Shown here: positions 11,596 through 23,743 of the stretch, one piece after another
How the letters are laid out: the number at the start of each line of letters is the position of its first letter
Numbering within the stretch: position 1 is the stretch's first letter
From: Plecoglossus altivelis
Lineage: Eukaryota > Chordata > Actinopteri > Osmeriformes > Plecoglossidae
Direction: 5' to 3'
Length of the DNA: 64,000 nt
Assembly: GCA_036571765.1 (NCBI GenBank)
Contig: BROE01000013.1
Location: 9,378,857-9,442,856, forward strand
Made by a program: the position numbers and the translations under genes
Notes under the pieces: generated by a model
What the model was told of the DNA's origin: nothing
Seen by the model: the letters and a program-made list of their open reading frames with translations, nothing else
Databases searched by the model: none

Positions 11596-11644
<49 letters not shown>
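11596..11644. repeat. (CA)n microsatellite
   Basis: Uninterrupted CA dinucleotides, about 24 units. Confidence 0.95.
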
Positions 11645-11646
<2 letters not shown>

Positions 11647-12080
11647 CTTTGTCTGGGCGCACACACTATCTATCTTTGTTGCTGTGAACCATCCACTCAG
11701 CTCCTGATGTAAAACAAGTATCTCATTGTTACTCTGTTCAATTCATCATGTCCTCCACCCCACCTCTCTAACCCCAATCTCTCTCGATTGCTGGAAAAGA
11801 ATGAGCTCCCTCCCCCCTCAGAGAAAGCTGCCATCCAGACAGGTGGACAGGAGGAATCTATTCTACTCTCTTGTCGTATTGTGTCTTCCTTGGGTGTGAG
11901 GCGTGGTGTAGGGAGACAGGCTGCCAGTCTGCCCCATGAGATCACTGTTTGATTGGAAAAAAACACTGCTGACCGTGGAAGCTATGGGCCATTTATTCCT
12001 CATTAACACAGACACACACATACACACACACACAGTAATGCACACTCACTTTATTCCCTCTGTTTATATCTTCCCCCCTC

Positions 12081-12134
12081 ACCACACACACAGACACACA
12101 AACAGACAAACACACACACACACACACACACACA
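12081..12134. repeat. Interrupted (CA)n microsatellite
   Basis: CA units interrupted by CAGA and CAAA, ending in a pure block of about 13 units. Confidence 0.9.
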
Positions 12135-12486
12135 GCTTCTACATCAAGATAAGCTCAGGTTGTCTCTGAGGTTCGGATTAATCTCCTCCTTAATGGCCTC
12201 TGCTTCAGAACCATGCTAGAACCCGCCTGCGCCTGTGTGTGGGACTCTGGCGAGCTATCAAAGCAGCATCCTCTCTTAGCGCCTGCATATCAGAGCAGGC
12301 TGATGTTAGCCTCAGAAGCAGAGAGAGGGGCTGGGACCAGCATCAGCACCTCAGCCAGGGAGCCTGGGGCCGGGGGACTGATGATCAGGGAAGGGGAGGG
12401 GTGACAGGTTTGGAGTAGGGGAGAGAGGAGGGGAATGGACAGGTGAAGAAGGGGAAGAGCAGTGGGAAGAGAAATATGAAGGGAGT

Positions 12487-12523
12487 GGACAGACAGACAG
12501 ACCGACAGACAGACAGACAGACG
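12487..12523. repeat. (GACA)n tetranucleotide repeat
   Basis: About nine GACA units with one GACC variant. Confidence 0.9.
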
Positions 12524-14028
12524 GGTAGATTGACAACTGTTTATTCAGCGCTTGCTAAATTAATACAATGTGCAAATAATAAAAAGTGTAAATGAAAAAC
12601 AGACAGTGAGCAAAGTGTGAAAGGGAGCTGGAGATGTGGATCGAGGAGTAGATGGAGGTGGGAACGGAGAGAGAGAAAACATGGTTGAATGCATTTTGAT
12701 GAAACGGGGCTGACAAGGCTGCAGGGACCTTGCTGTGAGATCCCCATGGTGAGTCCCGTCCTTACATGCATGGTTGTCGGAACACACAACCAGAGGAACA
12801 TCGAGATCTGGATAGAGACCCCCTGAAGTGAGCTCTGCCATGACCACCACTGACTTATGGTGTCAGCTGACCCTCAGACTCCTCCCTTATGGTGTCACAT
12901 GATCCTCACATTCCTCCCCCCTCAGTGGTTATTATGTCCTTAGCAGTTTATGTAATTGTGAAAACCTTTAGATGTGGGATAGATTTCCCTTCATTTAAAA
13001 TGAGAGTCACATTAAGACAAGTTCCTTTGAAAAGAGCCCCAAACTAGTGTTAAGGATAATACAATCCCTTGGTCTGCACATGATCTCTGTGTTCATGATC
13101 TGGCCAACACTATGCTTCACTTCCATGGTTACTGTGCACTAGTCTAGATAGTTGGCATTTTCTCAGCAAAGCTTTTTCGGAGGCTTTGATTCTACAAACC
13201 AATCAGACTGTGCGACCGTATGTAACGATGTCTAACATCTGGAGGATTTTACGAGGCAAGACATAATCTGACAGACCATAATCAACCCCTGTCTTTATGA
13301 CATCATCTTTCTTTGGAAGAAGGGTCTCACGACACTTGTGAATTGTCTGAGGTTATAAATCAATGAGGTTGCAACTGACAAAGCATAATGCACCGCCTCC
13401 TATTTCTGAATTCATTTTCAACAATTAGATTAGATGGCTTTACATTACAATAGATTACATTAAACTACAATACGCATAAGCAGACATCCGTAATATACTG
13501 TACTTATTGTCTATGAAGTCAGATATTTGTTTTAATGATCGGTCTCTGAGACCAAGACTGTGGGTAACCATCTCAGCATCAACACACTCTTTCCACCTCC
13601 CTATGGACATTGGCTGGGTGACAACTCGATCTGCTCCTGACCAAATCCCTGCCACCAGCACTAATAATCAGATCTGAAATCGTCATTCAGGGATTTCTAA
13701 ATAGCATCGCCCTCCATCTCCTCTTTAGGCATCTTCAGCACAAGTGTTACGGTGAGAGGTGAACATGACTGCTGTATCTCAGCCCTCAGTCTTCCATATA
13801 TGCTTCCACAATATGCAGAGAAAGGTATGGTTCAGTTCCCTGTATAAAGAGTAAGCAGCAGTACAGATTGTTGTGCTAGATCCTGCAGCCCTGCCCCAGT
13901 GAAGCTGCTTCATGCTTATACCGGGCAACGTCTCACACCCCCATCCAGAGGGACTCACACCCAGACTCTGACACTGACAATGTCACTGCTCAGCTGTACT
14001 TTGGATGCCTGAAAGACCTCAGCCATGG

Positions 14029-14252
14029 TAGAGGAGAGGAGGAGAGGGGAGAAGAGAGGGGATGAGGGGAGAGGAGAGGAAAGTGGAGGAGAGGAGAGGA
14101 GCTGAGCGGAGAGGGAAGGAGGGCAGAGGAGAGAAGAGGAGAGGGGGGCAGAGGAGAGGGGAGGAGAGGAGAGGGGGGCAGAGGAGAGGAGAGGAGAGGA
14201 GGGAGGGCAGAGGAGAGGGGAGGAGGGCAGAGGAGAGGGAAGAGACACCTGG
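14029..14252. repeat. Polypurine (GAGAGG)n tract
   Basis: About 220 bases almost purely A/G, built from GAGAGGAGAGG and GGGGCAGAGGAGAGG variants. Such strand-asymmetric purine DNA can form triplex structures. Open frames across it are repeat artefacts. Confidence 0.9.
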
Positions 14253-14528
14253 TCAATGTTTTATCTTTCCTTTCATATGTATATTCTGTCTCCACATGAG
14301 TCTTTTCTGTGACAGTCACACCTGCCTTGACATACTACGTATGAGTGTATGTATGTACTTGTGCATGTGTGCGTTCATTCCAGAGACAAAACAAGAGATA
14401 ATACTACTAGTGCAACATATCGGAACAATGGATTACAGACACACACAAACACTGCATGCTTGCTTGCTCACACACAGGCACCACAATCTCTACTCAAACA
14501 CCGTTTCTATAAGGTTGAAATTATGCTT

Positions 14529-14586
14529 AGATAGATAGATAAATAGATAGATATATAGATAAATAGATAGATAGATGGATAGATAA
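14529..14586. repeat. (GATA)n tetranucleotide repeat
   Basis: About 14 GATA units with GATAAATA and GATATATA interruptions. Confidence 0.92.
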
Positions 14587-14666
14587 ACAGAACGATACAG
14601 CAGGATTCAGAACACAGCTATTTCACACGAGCCAGCACTGCTCGTTCTGCAGTTAGTACTCCTTAC

Positions 14667-14830
14667 CTGTGTGTCTTTGTGTTCCAATGCCAGTGTCTGT
14701 CTGTGGGTCTTTGAGTCTCTGTGACCGGGACTGTGTCTGTGTCACGTAGAGCTCTGGTCGGAGCTGCTCTGGTTGCGGCTTCTGGGCAAGAATGCTGCTT
14801 TAAAGTTCCCTGTTACACACGCGTATATTC
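14667..14830 (-). other. Candidate non-coding first exon of c1qtnf4
   Basis: On the minus strand a textbook donor (CACAG|GTAAGGAGT) ends an exon at 14667. The roughly 160 bases before it are non-repetitive and of balanced composition, unlike the CT block further upstream, and carry no long open frame. A weak TATA-like AATATA lies opposite about 14824-14829. The coding exon of c1qtnf4 begins at an acceptor with only six untranslated bases, so an upstream exon must exist; this is the best donor I noticed on that strand, about 5.4 kb upstream. Upper edge approximate; no transcript evidence. Confidence 0.38.
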
Positions 14831-14841
14831 CACTCCCCCTC

Positions 14842-14861
14842 TCTAGCTCTCTGTTCTCTCT

Positions 14862-14904
<43 letters not shown>

Positions 14905-15125
14905 ACTCTCCGCATCACTCTATCTCTCTCTCTCTCTCTCTCTGTCTCCTTCGTTCTGTGCTCTCAGCTCTCTCTCTCTCTCTCTCTTTCATCTCTTTCT
15001 CTTTCTCTCTACTGTCTGTTTGTTTTTGTTGTATTTCTCTCGCTCCTTCTGTTCTTTCCACCCATCTTTGCATCCTCAAGACATCTTTGTTATCTCTCTC
15101 TCTCTTTCTCAGTTCTCTCTCTATT
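14842..15125. repeat. (CT)n-rich low-complexity tract
   Basis: Several pure CT blocks (for example 14870-14901 and 14924-14944) within a pyrimidine-rich 280-bp stretch. Confidence 0.9.
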
Positions 15126-15340
15126 CGCTCTGTATTTGACTTTGACCGTAAACACACACATGGAGGATTTCAGAATGTTGGGGGGACGCTGCTGGGGATG
15201 GGACTCTGGAGGGTTGATGTGTTCCTGCAATGGGGGGGGGCTATGGGGTTCAGGTGGGTGGGAAGATCGTTGTCTTTGCCAGATCTAGAATCTACCCAGA
15301 TCCCCTGACCATCTGCCGAAGTGTGCAAACAGTTGTATAG

Positions 15341-15342
<2 letters not shown>

Positions 15343-15407
<65 letters not shown>
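15343..15407. repeat. (GT)n microsatellite
   Basis: Pure GT repeat of about 32 units, the longest uninterrupted dinucleotide repeat of this type in the window. Confidence 0.95.
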
Positions 15408-15408
<1 letters not shown>

Positions 15409-15721
15409 TAGAGAGTGTGTGGCATCACAAGAGAGGGGCGGAGAAGGACAGGCAGAGTATAATCACTGGAAGCATTGTTATGTAGCAACAATGGTGCCAA
15501 TTTCCCCAAGTCCTTATTGTAGTACTCATTATCCTGTTTCCAGGGGGAGGAGGAGGGAGGAGAGATAGAGAAAGGGAGGGAGGAGAAGGATGGGGAGAAA
15601 TAGGACAGCAGAGAAAGAGAATGGAGAAAAGAGAGAGTGGGAGAGAGGTTGGGGACATGTAATCCTCTCAAATTGAAATTCATCCTACCGCTCCTCATGT
15701 ATAATCTCATTCAGATTTCAC

Positions 15722-15832
15722 ATCCAGAGGATAGAGGAAAGGAGAGGAGACGAGAATAGGAGAGGAGGGGGAGGATAGGAGAGAAAATAAGAGGAGGGGG
15801 AGGAGGAGAGGATAGGAGAGAGATAGATAGAT
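15722..15832. repeat. Polypurine GA-rich tract
   Basis: GGAGAGGA-type purine repeat, about 110 bases with few pyrimidines. Confidence 0.8.
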
Positions 15833-17592
15833 GAAACTGGCTGTTTCTATTCAAGTGATCTCAATCTCCTGGTGATAAATAATTCAGACCAGAGATCTGA
15901 TGGAGGTTGATACTGTCACCATGCTGCAATAACTCAGTTCTACACACACACATACACACACACCCACTCACAATTCTTACTGTTTGTGTCAAAGATCATT
16001 TAGCAAATCATTGTCCTTAGAAATACACAAACCTGTGTGTATGTGTTTGTGTGTGAGTGTATGTAAAATGTGTGGATTAATCCAAAACAGGGAATGTGAA
16101 AGTCAGTCTGGCCTAGTTTGGTCATTAACTGGTTGTAAGGAAGACTTAGGGACTAAATATAGCTCACACTCACTGTAGAACTGTTACAACGTTGCTTTGC
16201 TGTGCTTTAAGATGATGAGAGGTTGAGGAAACCTGAGAGATGAGCAGTAACCAGGTCAACAAGTGAGAGAGCAGGATTAGCGTACCTGTCAGCTTTGGGA
16301 AGAATCCTTCAAAAGTTGTTCATATTTAGTCTTAATCTGGTCTGCTTTCCAGCCTGTCTTCATGTTACATCTGTCTGCTCTCTATCTTAATGCCTCAACA
16401 ACTGACGTCTTAGTCTCGTTGTTCTGGACACCTTAATAAGGATATGTCAACCAGACTGTCTGCAACAGGAAACACACACAAACTAAAGCGTGTGTTTTAT
16501 GAATGCAGTTTCCATGGAAACAGCATAAATCAAACACCTCATGCACGCACAAACACACATATTGTACATACAGACGCACACACACATAGTGTGTCTATGT
16601 TTTGCGGCACACTGGCTTGGACAGTAGTGAGGATGATGAGTGTGAGGAGAAGAATGATGATTGATGTCTGGAGGACAGACTTATTCCAGACTGAGCATCG
16701 GACCGGAGGACACAGATGAAAGCCCAGAGGCAGAAATCAAAGAATGTTTGGGATGAAGGAGATGGAAAGAGGAGAGAGTAAAGAAAGGGGTGGACATTCT
16801 CTCGTGTAAGACTTTGTCTTTTCTCAAGGCCAGTGAAGAGTGCAGTTCTGCACTGGTATTGGCTCTGTCTGTGACTCACACATGCTTCCCCTGGGGCTCT
16901 CTGATAGGTTGTGTGGCCACCTGGGGTCTTCTGATAGGCTGTCTGGTGAGCGTGCACTGTTCTGCTCTGTCTGGCTGATGGCTCCTGACAGCAGGAGTCT
17001 CCACGCTGCTGCACACAGTTTGAGCAGCTCAGCCTGGGATGTAGCAAACTCAACACACACCAGACCTGTGACCTCATCCCCCCTCCCCTCCTTTTCCCTC
17101 CCCTCCCTCCCCTCCCCTCCCCTCCCCCCCTCTCTCCTCTTCTCTTCTCACCCCAACAACCCATTAGTTAACTGTCGCTCTCATTCAGACAAAACGAAAA
17201 CAATCACTGGACTAAATGAGAACAGTCTGGAGCTTGTGTTTACACTTCAAAGCTGGCTGTGAGCATGTTTAATGAACTTTAATCATCTCTCTAGATGAAC
17301 ATACTCAAAGTCATTCATCCATCATATTTGACATAATGGGGTGTTTGGTAACTCACACACACCTCTCTATATCTCTCTCTCTCACACACACACACGCACA
17401 CACACTCACAACACAAATCCACATATAGCGGTGCCATGGTGATAAAACAACTCTAAGAATAACTTCCTCTCTGATCCCAACTCCTTTCCCTCCAGAGAGA
17501 CAGACAGATAAAACATCTATGTTGTGACCTCCAAGAGCCACTATAGGAATATGTCTTCTTCTCCCATCTCTGAACACATACTGCAGCTCTAA

Positions 17593-17627
<35 letters not shown>

Positions 17628-18973
17628 CGTGTGCGCGCGTATGCTTCTGTGTGTACAGTACTTCAGTCTCCAGGGGATCAGGCTTTGTTTCATCAAGAGT
17701 ATTTTTAGAAGAGAGACCTAGTTAAAGAAGCTTGTTTGCCTCAGTAGAAGCAGAGTGACAGTGATCCTCCACACCTATCTCCTGCTCTCTGTGTCGGGAC
17801 AGAGCTTTCTGGGGAAAAGCATGGCCCCAATAGAGCAGACTGAATAATGATATTACAATCTAGGACTGCACACACACTCGTCTTCTTTGTCTTTCTCCTT
17901 CCCTATCTTCTCCTTCTCTCTTTTCTCTTTCCATCTCTTTTCCTGAGAGTCCAATTATAGCTGACAGCAACAGACAGTCTCCTCTCTTCACTTCTCACAG
18001 GGTTCTGACATGGTCAACTAAACGGAAGCAGCTGGTTCTTGAAGATAGTCACACATTCTGGAGGACATTCCAGCTATGCCTCTTACTCTATGATCATCCC
18101 TCCACCCCCCCCCCCCTCTCTCCTGGTTCTTCCCTGCACCCACCACCACACACTTTCCCTCTTCCTCCCCCTCTGTGCCCCCTATCCCTCAGGTGTTTTT
18201 GCAGTAATGGGCCATCTGTTTGGCGCTGTGGCAGGGGACCTGGTCTGTGGTTGTTTCTACATCGACAAGCCTGGCAGCTATCTTCCAGACCATTTACACC
18301 TCCTTGCAACAAGGGCAAGGGGGTTAGAGGACAAAGGAATGAGAGATGGAGGAGAAAGAGATAAGATACAGACAAGGAGAGAGACAAGAAGAGAAATAAG
18401 AACGAATGAGAGAGAAAAGAGAGAGAGACACACAATATTAATATGTTACATGTGGATGATAGTGGGATGCGAACGTGACCTTTATTGATTGGATGAGGTG
18501 TGAATGGGCTGCAAAGAGACAAGGGTGGAGTCTCCGAGGCCAGTACCCAGGTGGCCAATCAGAGAGCTGACAGTGTTAACAGGAGTGGGGGAAAGGGTGG
18601 AGCCAGTTAAAGCACTAGAGCATCCTTATCCACCTCTCTCTATCTTTCTCACCATAAACGTGCTGTTGCTAAGATACCAGACCCTCTCACTCCCACACAA
18701 TCCTAAAGCAAGCTCATGCCTCCAACCCCTCCCACCCCTTCTCCCCTACACACGAGCACACTATCTTTCATATGTTTTAGCAACAGCATCCTGTCTTGGA
18801 AGTACAAAGCCTGAAAGTACAAATACAAGCACACACAAAACACAGCACACACATACATGCACACACAAATACACATTTTTGGGCATCTTCCTTAGAAGTC
18901 AGGAGGCTTGGTAGCCAGGATATCAGTCTCATGCTGGTTCAGCATATGGCTGTGCTCAGAAATCCAATATCAC

Positions 18974-19007
<34 letters not shown>

Positions 19008-20396
19008 AATACACGCAGTCCTGGAATTCGACTCTCAATTATTCATGGGACCTTGTGTGTGAGCCTGTGGGTGTCTGAGGTTCAACAAGCATGGAGGTCA
19101 ACGCAGAAAAACATGGCTACTACTAAGTCACCCCAACCCTACACCACAGTTACTACATGGCTGCATCATGGACTAAATATCACAGATACACCCACACATA
19201 AACATTCATGCACTCCTGCACACACATTCACACCCACAAAAACAGACACACACTAATACATTCATGTGATGACTTGATGCGTCATTTAACTTCCAAGAAA
19301 AACAACAAGCACAGCAGGAGGTGTGAGAAAGAGTGAAGGGGGGGAGAGGGTGGGGGGGTGATGGAGAGATGAGAGGGACCATAAGATTATGGGAAGGAGA
19401 AAATGATAGGAGGTGGAGGGAGAGATTAAAGTTGTGTAATTAGTTAGAAAGAGAGAGAGAGAGAGAGAGAGAAGAGAGAAGAGGAAAGAAGAGGATGAGA
19501 AAAGAAGAGAAGAGAGGAGAAGAGAGGTGAGGAGAGGTGAGGAGAAGAGAGGAGAGGAGAAGAGAGGAGAGGAAAAGAGAGGGAGGGCTGGTGTTCTGTG
19601 AGCAGTGACTCAAACCCTCATGCCAGATTTCTCAGATCTCGTCTAAGCTGGTCTCCCCTGGTTACTCTCGAGTCATCTGTAGTCTCTCCATATCAAGGTG
19701 CACTGAGCTGTTCCCCTGATTATCCCATGTTCTTCTACCTCTCTCTGCCTCTTCACATTGTATTGAAAACACAGCTGAATAGACCTCTTGTGGATACACT
19801 GCACCAGGTCTACAGACATATTTTGTACAAAGACAGAACAGGAAGATGTGGTTACAACGCCACCCAGTGACAGAAAAGGTATTACACATGCAAACAATTT
19901 AAAAAAAACATTCAATTCATTTGAAGAGTTTTCCATAAAACACTGTAAATGTGTTATAGAATGCAATCCCAAACATTTGTATAACAGGTGCTCCGTAGCT
20001 GTCCTGTGTGTGTGCATGTGCGAGTGTGTGTGTAGGGGAAGGAGCAATTTTAAAAAGCAGTCTGATTAAAAGTAGATTCAGTATTGTAATCCTACATTTA
20101 ATTGTACATTAAATGAGTCAGAGATGCATCGAAGAAAGCAGTTGCGAGAGACGGCAGAGGGTGAGACGGCAGAGGGTCGATGTGAGAGTTTTCCCACTCA
20201 ATATTAAAAACAGTTCCGTCTTGGGTTTCTCCGTGTATTTTAGAAATAAATAAAAGGAAATTTATAAAGTATTTTAATTGTACTTTTAGTTTTATTCAAT
20301 TTAAAATTAATCTAGTACTGACACCGATTTTTGAATATTATTGCGTTACATAGTGTGGGGAGGGACATTTCTGTGACACCAAACACACCAGTCGGA
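15833..20396. other. Spacer upstream of mrpl21, no gene seen
   Basis: Only short frames occur, mostly in CA, CT or GA tracts: (GT)n at 17597-17626, a C run at 18103-18115, (CA)n at 18976-19005 and a GA-rich block at 19320-19590. A 15-bp word GAGACGGCAGAGGGT is tandemly doubled at about 20148-20179. I recognise no exon, RNA gene or transposon. Confidence 0.55.
19448..19590. repeat. GA-rich low-complexity tract
   Basis: A pure GA block at about 19451-19472 grades into GAGAAGAGAGGAG-type purine sequence. Confidence 0.88.
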
Positions 20397-20406
20397 AAGA
20401 TGGCGG
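20397..20406 (+). promoter_or_regulatory. YY1-type motif over the mrpl21 start codon
   Basis: AAGATGGCGG overlaps the ATG at 20400, the same arrangement as in ndufs3. Known as a YY1 positional element in TATA-less promoters; function here is inferred. Confidence 0.45.
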
Positions 20407-21175
20407 TGACTTTGAGGGGTGGATGCCTACGACTGCTGAGAACGTGTTGGAGTTTACAAAGTCAACATGTTCATGTCCCCGTTATTAATCGCATAGGTGG
20501 GTAATGGTGACATTTACAAAAGTGTGCTTAATTGATTATTTGTGTGATAGCAGGTTACTTTAGCTGTTTTGAGTCCTGTCTCCTGGAAGCTAACCAGTGC
20601 TATCCAATCGTAGCTAGCTCTAGCTTTCTGCTAGATGTTACAACCTTAGGGGACCGTAAAGTAATTGGAAGAAAGCCATTTAAAAGAGAAACATTACAGC
20701 GCCCCAAGGCTAACACGTCTTACGTCTTTGCTCGCTGTGGGTTGTCCATGTTCTTTCAGGTGTCCAGTTCCCTCCGCGTGGACGTCATTGCAGTTCTCAG
20801 ACCGTTAAGTTGCCATTAAGGTAATGATGCAGGATGCGCGTGTGTGGGAACTAATAGCTGTTGAATAACTACCTAATTGAAGGTAATGCAAGGTGTCTAT
20901 GGAATATATTCATACACCTGTGCGCATTTGTTTTGCCTTTGCACGCCCCACCAACTTTACTTGTTGCAGTTCAGCCCGTTTTTCCTAACATGGTGTGATA
21001 TGTGATTGGTTGACAATGAGACGTTGTGGTTATTACCGTGAGTTAATTGTTGTTGGTTTCCTTCCTTAATAGTTCAGTTCCAGAGACGTCCCTTTCCAGA
21101 CCACCATGGCCTGATCTGGCCCCCATTGACCCAGAGGAGCAGCGACAGCAACACGCAGGTCGAGAGCACATTGTG

Positions 21176-21206
<31 letters not shown>

Positions 21207-21996
21207 GTTCGCACAATACAGATTGGAAATCTTCACCTAACGGTCTGTAAAGTTCTAATTTGTCATAATGTCCAGTAAATCTAGGCCACCTTACTATACA
21301 ATGTAGTTTTGTAAAAAATAAAAAAGGTGTAACCCCCACAATGTAAAAGTACCCTGATACCCCAGTATTAGGCTTCATTCTATGTTATGTGTGAGTGCTT
21401 CTCTTTTTGCACTTCAAGGCTAGACAGAGAGAGAGAGACACAGGCCCTAGGACATTGTTGTGTTGTAATGCACTGTTAGTAAAACACTGGAATGCAGGCT
21501 TTGTGGTGCTAACATACTATAGCCTTGACGTCTGCTTCTGTTATGTTTTCAAGATCCTTTCTGTCATACATCTGTTGATCATGACTCCTCTTCCTGTCTG
21601 TCTTCTGTAACTCCTCCTCTTCCTGTGTCCTGCAGCGGTGGTGCAGAAGGTGAATGGCTTGCTTGCCCAGGGGGATGTTGGGAGGTTGTTTGCGGTGGTG
21701 CACTTTGCCAGTCGCCAGTGGAAGGTGACTAACGAGGATCTGATCCTCATAGAGAACCACATAGAGGCTGAGTGTGGGGACAGGATTCGGATGGAGAAGG
21801 TGGGTGAACCACATACACGAATGCCCACGATGGAACCAGTGACAGTGGGTTGCAGTGGTGACAGCTTGCTCTAAGTATCCAAATGGAGGTCAATAACGTG
21901 TTATCTTGTCTGTCTGCTGTTCAGGTGCTGATGGTTGGAGGAGAAGCCTTTACGATGATTGGCAGGCCACTTCTGGGGTATGCTGCACATGCGCGC

Positions 21997-22029
<33 letters not shown>

Positions 22030-23272
22030 CACACACACACATACACACACTCTCACACATACACGGGTGCTGCAGATATCCATCTACCTTACAATGTAAA
22101 GATGCATGGTGTTAACCTTAATATAATGTTCTAATTGAGCTTAGTGGTAAATAAATGCTGACTAATCAGTCATCTCTCTTTCATGCCCTCCTGCAGCAGA
22201 AACCTGGTCAGAGTGGAAGCTACAGTGATTGAGAAGACAGAGTCCTGGCCCAAAGTTCACATGCGCTTCTGGAAGAGACACCGCTTCCAGAAGAAGAGAA
22301 GTGGGTTTTATCTGGGGCTCTAGGGGGCGCTAGCCTTCTTTACCACAGACTGATGTGTTCTCAGCGTAGAAGCACGGATGTTATTATATGCACTACAGAA
22401 GGTATCCCAGACAGTGATTCTTTAGGAGAACTAATGATATTGATGCGCTCCAACTTCATTGAGGGCTTAGTCATTAGCCCCTTTCTTTCAGTGTTTGGGA
22501 TGAGATAGACAGGTTGGCACAGCACTAGGTGTCCGTCCAGACTGTTGTTTCGAACTAACTAAGCCTGTCGCATGCTGTAATGATGTCTGCCTGGCCAGCT
22601 GGCTCCATGGCTGTATGTGTACTTTGTCTAACTTCCATTTTTAAACCACAGTGCCTCTGTCTGTCTCTGTCCGTTTGTCTGCCTGCTTGGATGTCCATCT
22701 GCCTGCCTGCCTGCCAGGCTCCATGTCCGTCCGTCCATCTGTCTGTCTGTCCGCCTGTCTGCCTGCCTGCTTGTATCTTCTCTACCTATATGTCTGTCTC
22801 TGCATGAAGACAGAGGGCTGAGTGTGGCCAAGCTGTTTAGTTAGATTCTGTTTAGTCTGGATCCGGATGACCTACATTTCTTCATTCTAACTTGCCAATT
22901 ATGCTGTGCTCACGTCCAACACAGTCAACAATATTGGAGCATGTAAACAGGAGGACATTACTTGACACTTGATAGACAGAGGGATGAAAGAAAGTGGAAG
23001 GGATGGGAAAGATAGAGGGAGGAATTAGAAGGAAGGTGGGATTATAGTTTACTAGTTGGGAAATTAATATTAGAACAATTTTATAAGACATTCATACAAT
23101 ACCATCATGTGTTATATCTTGTATATATCAGTGTCCTGTCAGTGATTTTAATGTATCAGTTGACTTCTATGTCTGACTAAAAGTTACCCCTGTCCTCTCC
23201 TCTCCAGTTGTGATCCAGCCTCAGACCATCCTAAGGATCAACTCCATAGAAGTGGCTCCCCAGCTCTCATGA
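20400..23272 (+). CDS. mrpl21: Mitochondrial large ribosomal subunit protein bL21m
   Basis: Seven coding exons: 20400-20496, 20760-20820, 21073-21158, 21636-21799, 21925-21977, 22197-22300 and 23208-23272. They join in frame to 209 residues (human about 205). The product is a protein of the 39S mitoribosomal subunit. Exons 1-3 (about residues 1-81) are the divergent, Arg-rich, acid-poor targeting and linker region. Exons 4-7 carry the L21 fold: GRLFAVVHFASRQWKVTNED, GDRIRMEKVLMVGG, VEATVIEKTESWPKVHM, the basic RFWKRHRFQKKR, and RINSIEVAP at the C-terminus. Exons 1-3 are less certain than 4-7 because they are poorly conserved, but phases and splice sites agree. Exon 6 has a tandem CAGCAG acceptor. 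AATAAA lies at 23342-23347. The next gene starts about 400 bases downstream on the same strand. Confidence 0.95.
21991..22064. repeat. (GC)n/(CA)n microsatellite in mrpl21 intron 5
   Basis: A short GCGCGC block runs into about 30 CA units with a few TA and TC changes. It starts about 13 bases after the exon 5 splice donor. Confidence 0.93.
22655..22800. repeat. (CTGT/CTGC/CCGT)n repeat in mrpl21 intron 6
   Basis: Degenerate tetranucleotide repeat of CTGT, CTGC and CCGT units over about 145 bases, interspersed with CCATCTG. Confidence 0.85.
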
Positions 23273-23341
23273 TTTCTGTATTTCTCTTTGTAAATATTCA
23301 TCCTCACTATGGTGAAATTAACTGGTTTGTGAAAATGATCA

Positions 23342-23347
23342 AATAAA
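23342..23347 (+). terminator. mrpl21 poly(A) signal
   Basis: AATAAA 70 bases after the stop codon. Confidence 0.65.
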
Positions 23348-23743
23348 TTTTTCCATAAGTATTTAGATCTGCTTCCTCTCTGTCCTTTTTGTTTTGTTTT
23401 AACAACCTGCTCAGTTTGACTGCTCTGTGATCAACCATTTTGACAACTGAGGAAGTGCAGAAAACGGCTTTTTTAGGCAATAGAGAGAAGAGAAGGTATG
23501 AGTAGAGACAGACCAGGGAGTGACACTAACATGATGTTACTGAGCTGTCTCGTCTCAGAGTGAGGAATCTGAACTCGCTGCCAGTAAAGGAGGAAACGCA
23601 ACTAAGTGTGAGTTATGTCAGAGCTGTTGCTATCCTCTCTGACCGGAGACCCGCAACCTGCCACTCCAACTATGAGTGGGAGATGAACTGTTTCATGGAT
23701 AGTTCTTTAGTTACCCGTTTTAACGTCAATGGACAAAGAAACA

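Larger units (their letters stand above)
9235..14666 (-). other. Likely intron 1 of c1qtnf4; no other gene seen
   Basis: It spans from the acceptor at 9235 to a candidate first-exon donor at 14666. Only low-complexity frames occur. It contains CA-rich DNA at 10078-10165 and 12003-12134, a (CA)n block at 11596-11644, a (GACA)n block at 12487-12523, a 220-bp purine tract and a GATA block. If the first exon is elsewhere this is simply intergenic DNA. Confidence 0.3.

Noticed and set aside
14062..14538. A 158-codon frame rich in Glu/Arg
   Set aside because: It lies in a polypurine repeat.
18039..18488. A 149-codon + strand frame with a C-rich tract before an AG
   Set aside because: The middle looks faintly protein-like, but there is no known domain, the end is a GA repeat and no partner exon was found.
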